A DNA stretch of 64,000 nt. Source: Astrobacterium formosum (GTDB lineage Bacteria > Pseudomonadota > Alphaproteobacteria > Rhizobiales > Xanthobacteraceae). Under the pieces are notes generated by a model. The model was not told the origin of the DNA, made no database searches, and saw only the letters and a list, made by a program, of their open reading frames with translations. The translations under genes were made by a program, and so were the position numbers. Below are positions 1-9,679 of this stretch, piece after piece. Within the stretch, counting starts at the first letter, position 1; each line of letters starts with the position of its first letter. The stretch covers positions 62,001-126,000 of the forward strand of contig JAVDCA010000008.1 in the NCBI GenBank assembly GCA_030848545.1, read 5' to 3'.

Positions 1-1
1 G

Positions 2-244
2 CGGCTCCTCCTGCTCGACGAGCCGACCGAAGGCATCCAGCCCTCGATCATCAAGGACATCGGTCGCGCCATCTCGTTCCTGCGCTCGCTGGGCCAGATC
101 GCCATCGTGCTGGTGGAACAATATCTCGACTTTGCCCGCGAGCTCGGCGATCATTTCGCCGTCATGGACCGTGGCAGCGTCGTCTATGCCTCGGGCCGCG
201 CCGAACTGGACGACGGTGAACTGCGCCGCGCCATGGCGCTGTAG
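2..244 (+). CDS. urtE: Urea ABC transporter ATP-binding protein UrtE, C-terminal part (cut by window edge)
   Basis: The first 80 codons of the window are the end of a branched-chain/urea-type ABC transporter ATPase of the LivF/UrtE family. The Walker B and D-loop region (LLLDEPTEGIQPSII) and the switch segment VLVEQYLDFARE are present; the Walker A part lies outside the window. The residues GIQPSII are typical of UrtE rather than amino-acid LivF. UrtE would sit on the inner face of the membrane and power urea uptake by the UrtABCDE system. It ends 14 bases before ureD, in the same direction, so urea import and urease are probably one transcriptional unit. The call as UrtE rather than LivF rests partly on the urease neighbours. 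Confidence 0.88.
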   Translation, partial: RLLLLDEPTEGIQPSIIKDIGRAISFLRSLGQIAIVLVEQYLDFARELGDHFAVMDRGSVVYASGRAELDDGELRRAMAL

Positions 245-258
245 GGCAGGGGTCAAGA

Positions 259-1089
259 GTGCCGGCCGGGCTCGCCATCGAGAAACGGACTTTCGCCGCC
301 AATCGCGCCAACGGCGTGGTGGCGCTCGAAGTTGCGCAGCGCGCCGGCGCCACAAGGCGCCTGCGGGTCGGCGAGAGCGGCTCGCTGCGGCTGCGCTTCC
401 CCGGCCATGCCGGTCCGGACCTCGAGGCGGTCGCAATCAACACCGCCGGTGGTATCGCCGGAGGCGATCGATTCACTTTCGATGTCACGGTCGGCGAAGC
501 CGCCTCGTTGACGTTGACCAGCGTGTCGGCCGAAAAGGTCTACCGCGCCCTCGACGACGAAGCCGCGGTTGCGGTCACGCTGAAAGTTGGGCCGCGGGGC
601 CGGTTGTCGTGGCTGCCGCGCGAAACGATCCTGTTCGATGGCGCGCGGCTGGCCCGCACCATCGATGTGGATCTGGCCGATGACGCGAGCCTCCTGCTCG
701 TCGAATCAGTGATGTTCGGGCGCCGCGACATGGGCGAGGCGGTGACGACCGGCCGTCTGGCCGACCGCTGGCGGCTGCGCCGCGCCGGACGGCTCATCTA
801 TGCGGAATCCCTGCTCCTCGATGGCGATATGGCGGCGCGCTTGAACCGCCGGGCGGTTGCGTCCGGCGGCGTCGCCATGGCCACGCTCCTGATGACGCCC
901 ATGGACGACGGCTTCGTCAATGCGCTGCGGGCGGCCGAAGGCCTGCGCGGCGAGACGGGCGTTTCGAGCTTCAACGGGCTTTCGGTGGCGCGCTTCGTCG
1001 CCGCCGACGGCGAAAGCCTCCGCCACGACCTGACGGTGGCGTTGCGCCTGGCGCTTGCCGGGCCGCTGCCGCGACTGTGGTTGAACTGA
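259..1089 (+). CDS. ureD: Urease accessory protein UreD
   Basis: UreD (UreH) is the scaffold that binds apo-urease together with UreF and UreG during nickel insertion. The 276-residue product has the family pattern: an early basic segment, [17 protein letters not shown], then the VYRALDDEA and [13 protein letters not shown] motifs and a long beta-rich middle. Length fits the family. The start is a GTG at 259 preceded by GGGCAGGGG; no better ATG lies nearby. It follows urtE by 14 bases and precedes ureA by 37 bases. Family and position agree, so the call is secure. Confidence 0.96.
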   Translation: MPAGLAIEKRTFAANRANGVVALEVAQRAGATRRLRVGESGSLRLRFPGHAGPDLEAVAINTAGGIAGGDRFTFDVTVGEAASLTLTSVSAEKVYRALDDEAAVAVTLKVGPRGRLSWLPRETILFDGARLARTIDVDLADDASLLLVESVMFGRRDMGEAVTTGRLADRWRLRRAGRLIYAESLLLDGDMAARLNRRAVASGGVAMATLLMTPMDDGFVNALRAAEGLRGETGVSSFNGLSVARFVAADGESLRHDLTVALRLALAGPLPRLWLN

Positions 1090-1126
1090 CGATCACGATC
1101 TGGAATTCACGCCGGGACTTTTTGCC

Positions 1127-1429
1127 ATGCACCTCACACCGAGAGAAAAAGACAAGCTCCTGATCGCCACCGCGGCGATGGTGGCGCGCCGCCGCCTGGA
1201 ACGCGGCGTCAAGCTCAACCATCCCGAGTCGGTGGCGCTGATCTCCGACTTCATCATGGAAGGCGCGCGCGACGGCCGGACGGTCGCCGAACTGATGGAG
1301 GCCGGGGCTCACGTCATCGGCCGCAGCCAAGTGATGGACGGCATTGCCGAGATGATCCACGAAATCCAGGTCGAGGCGACGTTTCCGGACGGCACCAAGC
1401 TCGTCACCGTCCACGACCCGATCCGCTGA
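1127..1429 (+). CDS. ureA: Urease subunit gamma
   Basis: UreA is the small structural subunit of the cytoplasmic nickel enzyme that hydrolyses urea to ammonia and carbamate. The 100-residue protein begins [20 protein letters not shown] and carries the family segments [20 protein letters not shown] and VTVHDPIR near the C terminus. The length is exactly that of separate bacterial gamma subunits, so it is not fused to the beta subunit. The gene lies between ureD and ureB, all on the plus strand. Confidence 0.98.
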   Translation: MHLTPREKDKLLIATAAMVARRRLERGVKLNHPESVALISDFIMEGARDGRTVAELMEAGAHVIGRSQVMDGIAEMIHEIQVEATFPDGTKLVTVHDPIR

Positions 1430-1506
1430 AGGACCGCGCCCATGGCCAGTTCGATCCGCCAATCGAGTGCCGCGCCGGCACGCGCCAGTCTGACACAGGT
1501 GTGCCC

Positions 1507-1812
1507 ATGATCCCCGGGGAAATCATCACCGCGCCGGGCGAGATCACCCTCAATGCTGGTGCGAAAGCCGTCACCATCACGGTCTCGAACACCGGCGACC
1601 GGCCCGTCCAGGTCGGCTCGCACTATCATTTTTTCGAGACCAATCCCGCCCTCAAATTCGATCGCAAGAAGGCGCGCGGCATGCGCCTCGACATCGTCGC
1701 TGGCACGGCGGTGCGTTTCGAGCCCGGCCAGAGCCGTGAGGTCACGCTGGTGCCGCTCGGCGGCAAGCGCACCGTCTACGGGTTCCGCCAGGCCGTGATG
1801 GGGAAGTTGTGA
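1507..1812 (+). CDS. ureB: Urease subunit beta
   Basis: UreB is the second small structural subunit of urease. The product of 101 residues starts [18 protein letters not shown] and contains the conserved stretch [19 protein letters not shown] and [21 protein letters not shown] prefer ATG at 1507; a GTG two codons upstream (1501) is also in frame. A 60-base gap follows before a toxin-antitoxin pair, so ureB is separated from ureC by about 750 bases, which is unusual because ureABC normally run together. Confidence 0.97.
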   Translation: MIPGEIITAPGEITLNAGAKAVTITVSNTGDRPVQVGSHYHFFETNPALKFDRKKARGMRLDIVAGTAVRFEPGQSREVTLVPLGGKRTVYGFRQAVMGKL

Positions 1813-1872
1813 CGGTTGTTCTCCATTGTTGCCTAGTGTAAGGAATTATCGCGAGGTAAGGAGGTGTGCAAT

Positions 1873-2160
1873 ATGCCTTACAAAGCGAATGCGACGTTGA
1901 CCAGCAAGGGGCAAATTACCTTGCCGGCGGAGCTGCGACATCGTTGGGGCCTCAAGGCCGGCGATCGGATCGACTTTACGCTGGAGGATGACGAACGGGT
2001 GGTGATGACCCGCAAGGTTCGACGCAGCATTCTGAAGAGCCGCGGGGAACTGAAGCCGTTGTCGCTCGGTCGGCCGCTCACGCAGGCCGACATCGACAAT
2101 GCCGTGGCCGACGCAATGGCCGCGCAGGAACTCCGTATCCGTAAGGATCATCGACCTTGA
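1873..2160 (+). CDS. AbrB/MazE-type antitoxin (VapB-like)
   Basis: The 95-residue product has a swapped-hairpin AbrB DNA-binding domain at its N terminus: TLTSKGQITLPAELRHRWGL and KAGDRIDFTLEDDERVVM. The rest is charged and helical, fitting a toxin-binding tail. In this family the antitoxin neutralises a partner RNase and represses its own promoter. AAGGAGG at 1858-1864 lies 8 bases before the ATG at 1873 and decides this start over the GTG at 1864. The last four bases overlap the TTG start of the PIN-domain gene. The pair sits between ureB and ureC, which suggests later insertion into the urease operon. Confidence 0.85.
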   Translation: MPYKANATLTSKGQITLPAELRHRWGLKAGDRIDFTLEDDERVVMTRKVRRSILKSRGELKPLSLGRPLTQADIDNAVADAMAAQELRIRKDHRP

Positions 2161-2555
2161 TCGGCGTCGACACCAACATCGTGCTACGACTGTTCGATCG
2201 CGGCGAGCCAGCGCAGACGGCGGCTGCCGAGCGGCTGTTCGCCGACGCCACGAATGTCGACGGATTTCTGCTCAATCCGATCGTGCTCGTTGAGCTGGCC
2301 TGGACCCTCGACCGCACCTACAAGCTCGATCGAGAAACCATCGCCGATCATCTCGACCGCATTCTGCAGGCCTCGGAGTTCGTCGTGCCGTTCGTCGACG
2401 AGGCGGTTGCCGCAGCGTCGCGTTATCGTGCGGGTCCTGCCGATTTCGCCGACTATTTCTTCGCTGAGATAAATCACGCGCTCGGCTGTTCGACGACGGT
2501 CACGTTCGATCGTGCGGCCGGGAAGGACGAGCGTTTCACCTTGCTGACGGTGTAA
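2157..2555 (+). CDS. PIN-domain ribonuclease toxin (VapC-like)
   Basis: VapC toxins are Mg-dependent RNases that cut tRNA or rRNA when the antitoxin is lost. The 132-residue protein shows the PIN acidic pattern: [14 protein letters not shown] (first Asp), [11 protein letters not shown] (Glu), [16 protein letters not shown] (Asp) and [11 protein letters not shown] (last Asp). All four acidic positions look intact, so it could be active. The start is TTG at 2157, overlapping the antitoxin stop in a TTGA arrangement. It ends only five bases before ureC, so urease alpha translation may depend on read-through from this pair or on its own signals. Confidence 0.85.
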   Translation: MIGVDTNIVLRLFDRGEPAQTAAAERLFADATNVDGFLLNPIVLVELAWTLDRTYKLDRETIADHLDRILQASEFVVPFVDEAVAAASRYRAGPADFADYFFAEINHALGCSTTVTFDRAAGKDERFTLLTV

Positions 2556-2560
2556 AACCC

Positions 2561-4270
<1,710 letters not shown>

Positions 4271-4273
4271 ACT

Positions 4274-4744
4274 ATGAACATGGCCAAAGCCGACGCCCGC
4301 GAACTCGTCGCATACGACCAAGATTACCATGCCTGGCTGAGCGAGCAGATCGGCCTGCTGCGCGCCGGCCGCTGGCGCGATATTGACGTCGCCAACTTGA
4401 CCGACGAGCTGACAGGGCTCGCCTCCATGACCAAGCGCGAAATCGCAAGTCGGTTGACGGTGCTCCTGCAGCACTTATTGAAATGGCAGTTTCAGCCTGG
4501 CAATCGGTCCAACAGTTGGCGCGCCACCATTTCGGAGCAGAGGTCGCGAATCAATGAAGACATTGCAGACAGCCCGAGTCTGAAGCGCTATCCGTCGCAA
4601 GTTCTCGAAAAGGAATACGGCTACGCGCGCTTGCGCGCTGCCGACGAGACGGGTCTGCCACTTGATGTCTTTCCCTCCCATTGTCCATACACCGTCGCCC
4701 AGACGCTCGATGAAGATTTCTGGCCGGGCGGCGAGCCGCGTTAG
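4274..4744 (+). CDS. DUF29 family protein inside the urease operon
   Basis: This 156-residue product belongs to the DUF29 family, small proteins of unknown function common in cyanobacteria and proteobacteria. The family pattern is visible: YDQDYHAWLSEQIGLLRAG at the start, VANLTDELTGLASMTKREI, then RLTVLLQHLLKWQFQP and SWRATISEQRSRI. It is predicted helical and soluble, with no signal peptide. It starts 3 bases after ureC and ends 9 bases before ureE, so it must be co-transcribed with urease genes. No role in nickel insertion is known for DUF29; transfer along with the toxin-antitoxin pair is an alternative explanation for its place here. Confidence 0.88.
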   Translation: MNMAKADARELVAYDQDYHAWLSEQIGLLRAGRWRDIDVANLTDELTGLASMTKREIASRLTVLLQHLLKWQFQPGNRSNSWRATISEQRSRINEDIADSPSLKRYPSQVLEKEYGYARLRAADETGLPLDVFPSHCPYTVAQTLDEDFWPGGEPR

Positions 4745-4753
4745 TACGAAGCC

Positions 4754-5227
4754 ATGAAAATCGCCGGAGAAGTCCGTCCCGCCGGGACGTGGGACATCGC
4801 GTCCGCAACCGACAGCGTCGTCCTCGACGCCGACGAACGCCACCGCCGCCGCGTCGTGATGGCCGGGGAGGGGGGCACCAAGTTCCTTCTCGATCTGGAC
4901 AGGGCGGCCCAACTCGCTGACGGCGACGGCCTGGTGCTTGCTGACGGCAGCATCGTGAAGGTCGTGGCGAAGGTCGAGAAGCTGGTCGAAGTCTCGATGG
5001 CAAGTGCGCGCGACCGCCTGCGCATCGCCTGGCACATCGGCAACCGTCACACCGACGTCGAAGTGGTCGGCGAAAGCTTGCGCATCCGCCGCGACCATGT
5101 GTTGGAAGACATGCTGCGTGGGCTCGGCGCGACCCTCGTGCCGGTCGAGGCGCCGTTTCAGCCCGAATCCGGCGCCTATGCGGGGCATGGCCACGGCCAT
5201 CACCACGGCCATCGGCATGATCCCTGA
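4754..5227 (+). CDS. ureE: Urease accessory protein UreE (nickel metallochaperone)
   Basis: UreE delivers nickel to the UreDFG-urease complex. The 157-residue protein has the N-terminal peptide-binding domain, then the metal-binding domain with the hallmark AWHIGNRHTDVEVV, and DHVLEDMLRGLG. It ends in a histidine-rich tail, [13 protein letters not shown], as in UreE proteins that store several nickel ions. The last 11 bases, which encode part of that tail, also encode the first residues of UreF in another frame. This tight overlap points to coupled translation. Confidence 0.96.
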   Translation: MKIAGEVRPAGTWDIASATDSVVLDADERHRRRVVMAGEGGTKFLLDLDRAAQLADGDGLVLADGSIVKVVAKVEKLVEVSMASARDRLRIAWHIGNRHTDVEVVGESLRIRRDHVLEDMLRGLGATLVPVEAPFQPESGAYAGHGHGHHHGHRHDP

Positions 5228-5948
5228 CCCCAAGCTGGATCGTTCCCACAGTACGGGCGTGGAAACCGTCTCCGCGACCGCGCTCTATCGTCTGATGACC
5301 TGGCTGTCGCCGGCCTACCCGGTCGGTGCCTTCTCGTATTCCAGCGGCCTGGAATGGGCGGTCGAGAGCGGCGACGTCAACGATGCGGCATCCTTGTGCG
5401 ACTGGCTCGACACCATGCTGACCATGGGATCGACCTGGGCCGACGCCGTCCTGTTCGCCAATGCGCATCGCGCGGTGGACGAGGGCGACGACGACCTCCT
5501 GCGTCGCGCCACCGAACTCGCCGCCGCGCTGGTGAGTTCCAAGGAGCGTCTCCTGGAGACGACCGCGCAAGGGCGCGCCTTCATCGACGCATCGCGCAAC
5601 GCTTGGCCATGCGCCGCCATCGACCGCTTCGCCGCGGTATGGGACGGCGCCGTCGCCTATCCGGTGGCGGTAGCCGTGACGGCGGCGGGCCACGGGATTG
5701 CGCTCGCGCCGGCGCTCAACGCCTATCTCGCCGCCGCCATCGCCAATCTGGTTTCCGCCGGCGTGCGCCTGATCCCGCTCGGCCAGAGCGACGGCCAGCG
5801 CGTCATTGCGGCGCTCGCCGCCGCGGTCGAAACGGCCGACGGTCGGGCCATGGCGACGTCACTCGACGACATCGGCACGTGCGCGCTTCGGGCCGATATG
5901 GCCTCTATGCGCCACGAAACCCAATACACGCGACTATTCAGGAGTTGA
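5217..5948 (+). CDS. ureF: Urease accessory protein UreF
   Basis: UreF bridges UreD and UreG and gates the GTPase during urease maturation. The 243-residue product contains the family signature [20 protein letters not shown] near residue 20, then [12 protein letters not shown] and the helical repeat pattern typical of UreF, ending RLFRS. The start chosen is ATG at 5217, which overlaps ureE by 11 bases; the open frame runs further upstream but only through ureE. ureG follows after five bases. Confidence 0.96.
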   Translation: MIPDPKLDRSHSTGVETVSATALYRLMTWLSPAYPVGAFSYSSGLEWAVESGDVNDAASLCDWLDTMLTMGSTWADAVLFANAHRAVDEGDDDLLRRATELAAALVSSKERLLETTAQGRAFIDASRNAWPCAAIDRFAAVWDGAVAYPVAVAVTAAGHGIALAPALNAYLAAAIANLVSAGVRLIPLGQSDGQRVIAALAAAVETADGRAMATSLDDIGTCALRADMASMRHETQYTRLFRS

Positions 5949-5953
5949 GACCT

Positions 5954-6574
5954 GTGTCCCAATCCAAGAATCCCCTGCGGGTCGGCATCGGCGGACCGGT
6001 CGGCTCCGGCAAGACGGCGCTGATGGATGCGCTGTGCAAGCGCCTGCGTGACCGCTACGACATCGCCGCCATCACCAACGACATCTACACGCGCTGGGAC
6101 GCCGACTATCTGGTGCGCTCGGGGGCGCTGGAGCCGTCACGCATCATGGGGGTGGAGACCGGCGGCTGCCCCCATACGGCAATCCGCGAGGACGCCTCCA
6201 TCAATCTCGCCGCCATCGACGAATTGCGTGGCCGTTTTCCGGCTCTCGATCTCATCCTGGTGGAGTCCGGCGGCGACAATCTCGCCGCCACTTTCTCGCC
6301 CGAACTCGCCGACCTCACCATCTACGTCATCGACGTCGCCGCCGGCGACAAGATCCCGTCCAAGGGTGGTCCCGGCATCACCCGCTCCGACCTCCTGGTC
6401 ATCAACAAGATCGATCTCGCCCCTTATGTCGGCGCCTCGTTGGAGGTGATGGAGCGGGACGCCAAACGCATGCGCGGCCCGCGGCCGTTCGTGTTCACCA
6501 ATCTGCATTCCGGACAGGGTCTCGACGTGGTCGCCGCCTTCATCGAGGACAAGGGCGGGCTCACGATGGCTTGA
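5954..6574 (+). CDS. ureG: Urease accessory protein UreG (GTPase)
   Basis: UreG is the SIMIBI-class GTPase that drives nickel transfer into urease. The 206-residue protein carries the P-loop [18 protein letters not shown], the switch segment [15 protein letters not shown], the metal-binding [18 protein letters not shown] (conserved Cys-Pro-His), [16 protein letters not shown] and the guanine motif VINKIDLA. The start is GTG at 5954, five bases after ureF. A hairpin lies one base after the stop (6576-6600), so ureG is probably the last gene of the urease transcript. Confidence 0.98.
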   Translation: MSQSKNPLRVGIGGPVGSGKTALMDALCKRLRDRYDIAAITNDIYTRWDADYLVRSGALEPSRIMGVETGGCPHTAIREDASINLAAIDELRGRFPALDLILVESGGDNLAATFSPELADLTIYVIDVAAGDKIPSKGGPGITRSDLLVINKIDLAPYVGASLEVMERDAKRMRGPRPFVFTNLHSGQGLDVVAAFIEDKGGLTMA

Positions 6575-6575
6575 T

Positions 6576-6600
6576 CCGGGCCTGGCGATATTCGGCCCGG
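6576..6600 (+). terminator. Hairpin after ureG, probable end of urease operon
   Basis: A perfect 7-base inverted repeat, CCGGGCC at 6576-6582 and GGCCCGG at 6594-6600, with an 11-base loop, starts one base after the ureG stop. The following bases are only mildly T-rich (CGTCTCT), so termination efficiency is uncertain. Confidence 0.45.
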
Positions 6601-6706
6601 CGTCTCTGGCCGAGGAACGTCTGTCTTCCTACATCGTTTGCACTGCAGCGGGCGGGAGGTGCGTCGGCCATCGGGGGAGGAGGCCGACCTTGAAGGACGA
6701 ACCTCG

Positions 6707-7186
6707 ATGCCCCTCGATCCCCATACAGACCCACACACGCACCCACACACGCACCCCCCTGCGCAGGCCGCTGAGGCCAGGCGCCCTCTCCACCCCATGT
6801 TCGTGTCGGCAGCGGTCACCTGCTTCATCGGCACGCTCTTGAGCGATTTCGCCTACTGGCGAACCGCCGACATTCTGTGGACGGACTTCTCCAATTGGCT
6901 GGTGTCCGCCGGCGTCGTCATCGCCGGCCTGGCCGTGATCGCGGCGATCTTCGATCATGTGGATGGCCGCGTCCCGGCCGCGGCGGCCATATGGCCGTAC
7001 CTGACCGGGCAGATCGCAGTGCTGGTCCTCGCCGTCTTCGACACCCTCATCCACACCCACGATGCCTGGACGTCGGTGGTTCCGTGGGGACTGACCTTGT
7101 CGGTGGCGGTCGTCATCGTCGCGCTGGCCACCGGTTGGATGGGCCGTTCCATGATCTACGGCGTTGGCCGGGAAGTGAGGATCTGA
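6707..7186 (+). CDS. DUF2231 membrane protein with His-Pro repeat N terminus
   Basis: The 159-residue product has a DUF2231-type membrane core: RRPLHPMFVSAAVTCFIGT, then SDFAYWRTADILW and about four hydrophobic segments, ending in a short cytoplasmic tail. Function of DUF2231 is unknown. The N terminus is odd: residues 6-17 are HTDPHTHPHTHP, encoded by a tandem 12-base repeat (6729-6752), and could bind metal. ATG at 6707 is preceded by GAAGGACG; the longer open frame from 6638 has no such signal. Its stop overlaps the start of the next gene by one base (TGATG), so the two are co-translated. A second DUF2231 protein lies at 14030-14530. Confidence 0.85.
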   Translation: MPLDPHTDPHTHPHTHPPAQAAEARRPLHPMFVSAAVTCFIGTLLSDFAYWRTADILWTDFSNWLVSAGVVIAGLAVIAAIFDHVDGRVPAAAAIWPYLTGQIAVLVLAVFDTLIHTHDAWTSVVPWGLTLSVAVVIVALATGWMGRSMIYGVGREVRI

Positions 7187-8550
7187 TGCGTACGAAAACC
7201 GCTTTCCTGCGCGCCGGCCGCATCGCGGCATGGACGCTCATGTGTGGCGCCGTTCTGGTGCTGCCGGCTTCGAGCCAGGAGAACTTCGATCCGGCAAGCC
7301 AGATCGGTCCCAATCCGGTATTGCCCGAACCGCAGCAGTATCTGTTTCCCCCCATGCATCTCGCCAAAGTCGTGGGCTGGCACGGCGGCGAAAAGCCGAC
7401 CGTGCCGGCGGGACTTGCAGTCGCGCCGCTGGCGACAGGCCTCCAGCACCCGCGCTCGCTCTACGTTCTTCCCAACGGCGATGTCCTCGCGGTCGAATCC
7501 AAGGCGCCCAACTTCAATTCGATAAAGCGACCCAAAGACCTGGTCATGGGTTGGGTCGAATCGTGGGTGACTTCGGGCGGCGACACCGGGCCGAGCAACC
7601 GCATCACGCTGTTGCGCGATGCCGACGGCGACGGCCGGCCGGAGATCCGCAGCGTCTTTCTCGACCATCTCAATTCTCCGTTCGGCGTCGCCCTGGTGGG
7701 CAACGATCTCTACGTCGCCGACACCGATGCCATCCTGCGTTTCCCCTACAAGACCGGCGATACCAAGATCACGGTGCCCGGTACGCGGTTGACCGAGCTG
7801 CCCGGCGGGCCCATCGATCATCATTGGACCAAGAGCCTGGTGGCGAGCCGCGACGGCTCCAAGCTGTATGTCGGGGTTGGCTCCAACAGCAACATCACCG
7901 AGAACGGCATCGAGGCGGAAAAGAACCGTGCCGCCATCCTGGAAGTGGACCGCGCCTCCGGCCGCTTCCGCATCTTCGCCGACGGCCTGCGCAATCCCAA
8001 CGGCTTGAGTTTCGAGCCCCAATCCGGCGCTCTCTGGGCGGTCGTCAACGAGCGCGACGAACTCGGTCCGAACCTCGTGCCCGACTACATGACTTCGGTG
8101 AAGGACGGCGGCTTCTACGGCTGGCCCTACAGTTATTACGGCCAGCATATCGATCCCCGCGTGATGCCGCAGCGGCCCGACCTGGTGGAAAAGGCGATTG
8201 TTCCCGATTACGCCCTGAGTTCCCACGTGGCGCCGCTGGGGCTCGCCTTCTACACGGGCGATGCTCTGCCGCAGAAATACCGCGGCGGCGCCTTCGTGGG
8301 CGAGCACGGGAGCTGGGATCGCCAGCGCTTCAACGGCTACAAGGTCGTCTTCGTGCCGTTCAGCGGCGGCCACCCGAACGGCAAGGCCGAAGACGTCGTC
8401 ACGGGCTTCCTGAACGATCGTGGCGAAGCTCGCGGCCGGCCGGTCGGAGTCGCCGTGGATAATTCAGGTGCGCTGCTCATCGCCGACGACGTCGGCAACA
8501 CGGTATGGCGCGTTACGGCGGCGGCGCCGCAGACGTCGTCAGCCCAATAG
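7186..8550 (+). CDS. Sorbosone dehydrogenase family protein (PQQ-type six-bladed propeller), exported
   Basis: The 454-residue protein resembles L-sorbosone dehydrogenase/soluble glucose dehydrogenase-like beta-propellers. An N-terminal signal peptide (hydrophobic residues about 12-29, ending PASSQ) sends it to the periplasm. Family motifs include LYVLPNGDVLAVES, KDLVMGW, SPFGVALVGNDLYVADTD, FADGLRNPNGLSFEPQSG, VVNERDELG and KDGGFYGWPYSYYG. Such proteins oxidise sugar aldehydes in some bacteria, but many members have no shown substrate and PQQ dependence is assumed from the family. It begins on the last base of the DUF2231 stop codon. That pairing is seen repeatedly in Alphaproteobacteria, to my knowledge without a described role. 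Confidence 0.85.
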   Translation: MRTKTAFLRAGRIAAWTLMCGAVLVLPASSQENFDPASQIGPNPVLPEPQQYLFPPMHLAKVVGWHGGEKPTVPAGLAVAPLATGLQHPRSLYVLPNGDVLAVESKAPNFNSIKRPKDLVMGWVESWVTSGGDTGPSNRITLLRDADGDGRPEIRSVFLDHLNSPFGVALVGNDLYVADTDAILRFPYKTGDTKITVPGTRLTELPGGPIDHHWTKSLVASRDGSKLYVGVGSNSNITENGIEAEKNRAAILEVDRASGRFRIFADGLRNPNGLSFEPQSGALWAVVNERDELGPNLVPDYMTSVKDGGFYGWPYSYYGQHIDPRVMPQRPDLVEKAIVPDYALSSHVAPLGLAFYTGDALPQKYRGGAFVGEHGSWDRQRFNGYKVVFVPFSGGHPNGKAEDVVTGFLNDRGEARGRPVGVAVDNSGALLIADDVGNTVWRVTAAAPQTSSAQ

Positions 8551-8558
8551 CGGGGGCC

Positions 8559-8596
8559 CCCCATCGGTGTGGCGGGCAGACGCCGCATCGATGGGG
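8559..8596. terminator. Bidirectional hairpin between convergent genes
   Basis: CCCCATCG (8559-8566) pairs with CGATGGGG (8589-8596), and the loop contains a second small stem GGCG/CGCC. It sits between the stops of the plus-strand dehydrogenase-like gene and the minus-strand binding-protein gene, so it could end both transcripts. There is no T-tract on either side. Confidence 0.4.
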
Positions 8597-8608
8597 CCGA
8601 TGTCCGTT

Positions 8609-9643
8609 CTACCGGATCGGCGGCGCGTACTGGATGCCGCCGGCGGTCCAGAGCTGGTTGATGCCACGCGGAATGCCGAGCCGCGTCTTGGTTCCGACAT
8701 TGCGTTCATAGACTTCGGCGTAGTTGCCGACGCGTCGGATGATGCGTACCGCCCAGTCGTTGGTCAGCCCCATCTTCTCGCCATAGCCGCCGTCCCGACC
8801 CATCAGTCGCCGCACGTCGGGCTTCTGGGAGGCGAGCGCCTCGTCCACGGTCTTCGAACTCACGCCCAGTTCCTCGGCGTCCAACATGGCGAAATGGGTC
8901 CATTTGACGATATTGAACCACTGCGCGTCGCCCTGGCGGATCGCCGGCCCGAGCGGCTCCTTGGAGATGATGTCGGGCAGGATGACGTGATCGTCGGGCC
9001 GGGCGAGCTTGAGCCGCTCCGAATGCAGTGCCGAGGCGTCGGTCGTCATGGTGTCGCACTGGCCGCCGTCATAGGCCCTGACCGTCTCGTCGGCCGAGGC
9101 GGTGAGCACCGGCTCATACTTCATACCGTTGGCATTGAAGTAGTCGGCGACATTCAGCGCGGTGGTGGTGCCGGACTGGGCGCATACCTTGCTGCCGCCG
9201 AGATCGAGAGCAGTCTCCAGCTTACGTGCGCGCTGCACCATGAAGCCTTGCCCGTCATAGAAGGTCACCACCGGAAAGGTGAGGCCTAGCTCCACTTCGC
9301 GGCCCATGGTCCAGGTGGAATTGCGCGACAGGATGTCGATCTCGCCGGCCTGCAAAGCGCGGAAGCGGTCGGCCGCTGACAAAGGCACGAATGTCACCTT
9401 GTCGGCATCGTCGAAAATCGCCGCCGCAAGCGCCCGGCAGAAGTCGACGTCGAAGCCCGTCCACCGGCCGGACGGCGAGGGGGCCGAGAAGCCGACAACT
9501 CCCGGACCGACGCCGCAGGTGAGCGTGCCACGGCTTTTCACCGTGGCGAGTGTCTGGGCGGTCGCGGCTCCGCATGTGAAGGCGATGATTGCCCCCATGG
9601 CGAGAATGGGAACGAGCTTCGACAGGCGAACAGAAATCGACAT
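8609..9643 (-). CDS. Amino-acid ABC transporter substrate-binding protein (AapJ/BztA type)
   Basis: The 344-residue protein is a periplasmic type-3 solute-binding protein of the general L-amino-acid group. The signal peptide covers about residues 1-30 (hydrophobic core IIAFTCGAATAQ). Family motifs are RGTLTCGVGPGVVGFS, GRWTGFDVDFCRALAAAIF, IDILSRNSTWTMGREVELG and GVSSKTVDEALAS. Its length, about 340 residues, is that of AapJ rather than the short 260-residue HisJ type. ATG at 9643 has GTGGAG seven bases upstream; a GTG four codons further out is the alternative. No permease or ATPase gene is next to it, so it either works with a transporter encoded elsewhere or is an orphan. Confidence 0.9.
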   Translation of the reverse strand: MSISVRLSKLVPILAMGAIIAFTCGAATAQTLATVKSRGTLTCGVGPGVVGFSAPSPSGRWTGFDVDFCRALAAAIFDDADKVTFVPLSAADRFRALQAGEIDILSRNSTWTMGREVELGLTFPVVTFYDGQGFMVQRARKLETALDLGGSKVCAQSGTTTALNVADYFNANGMKYEPVLTASADETVRAYDGGQCDTMTTDASALHSERLKLARPDDHVILPDIISKEPLGPAIRQGDAQWFNIVKWTHFAMLDAEELGVSSKTVDEALASQKPDVRRLMGRDGGYGEKMGLTNDWAVRIIRRVGNYAEVYERNVGTKTRLGIPRGINQLWTAGGIQYAPPIR

Positions 9644-9679
9644 GGAAAACTCCACTGATCGGCGGCCCGAGGCACGCTC

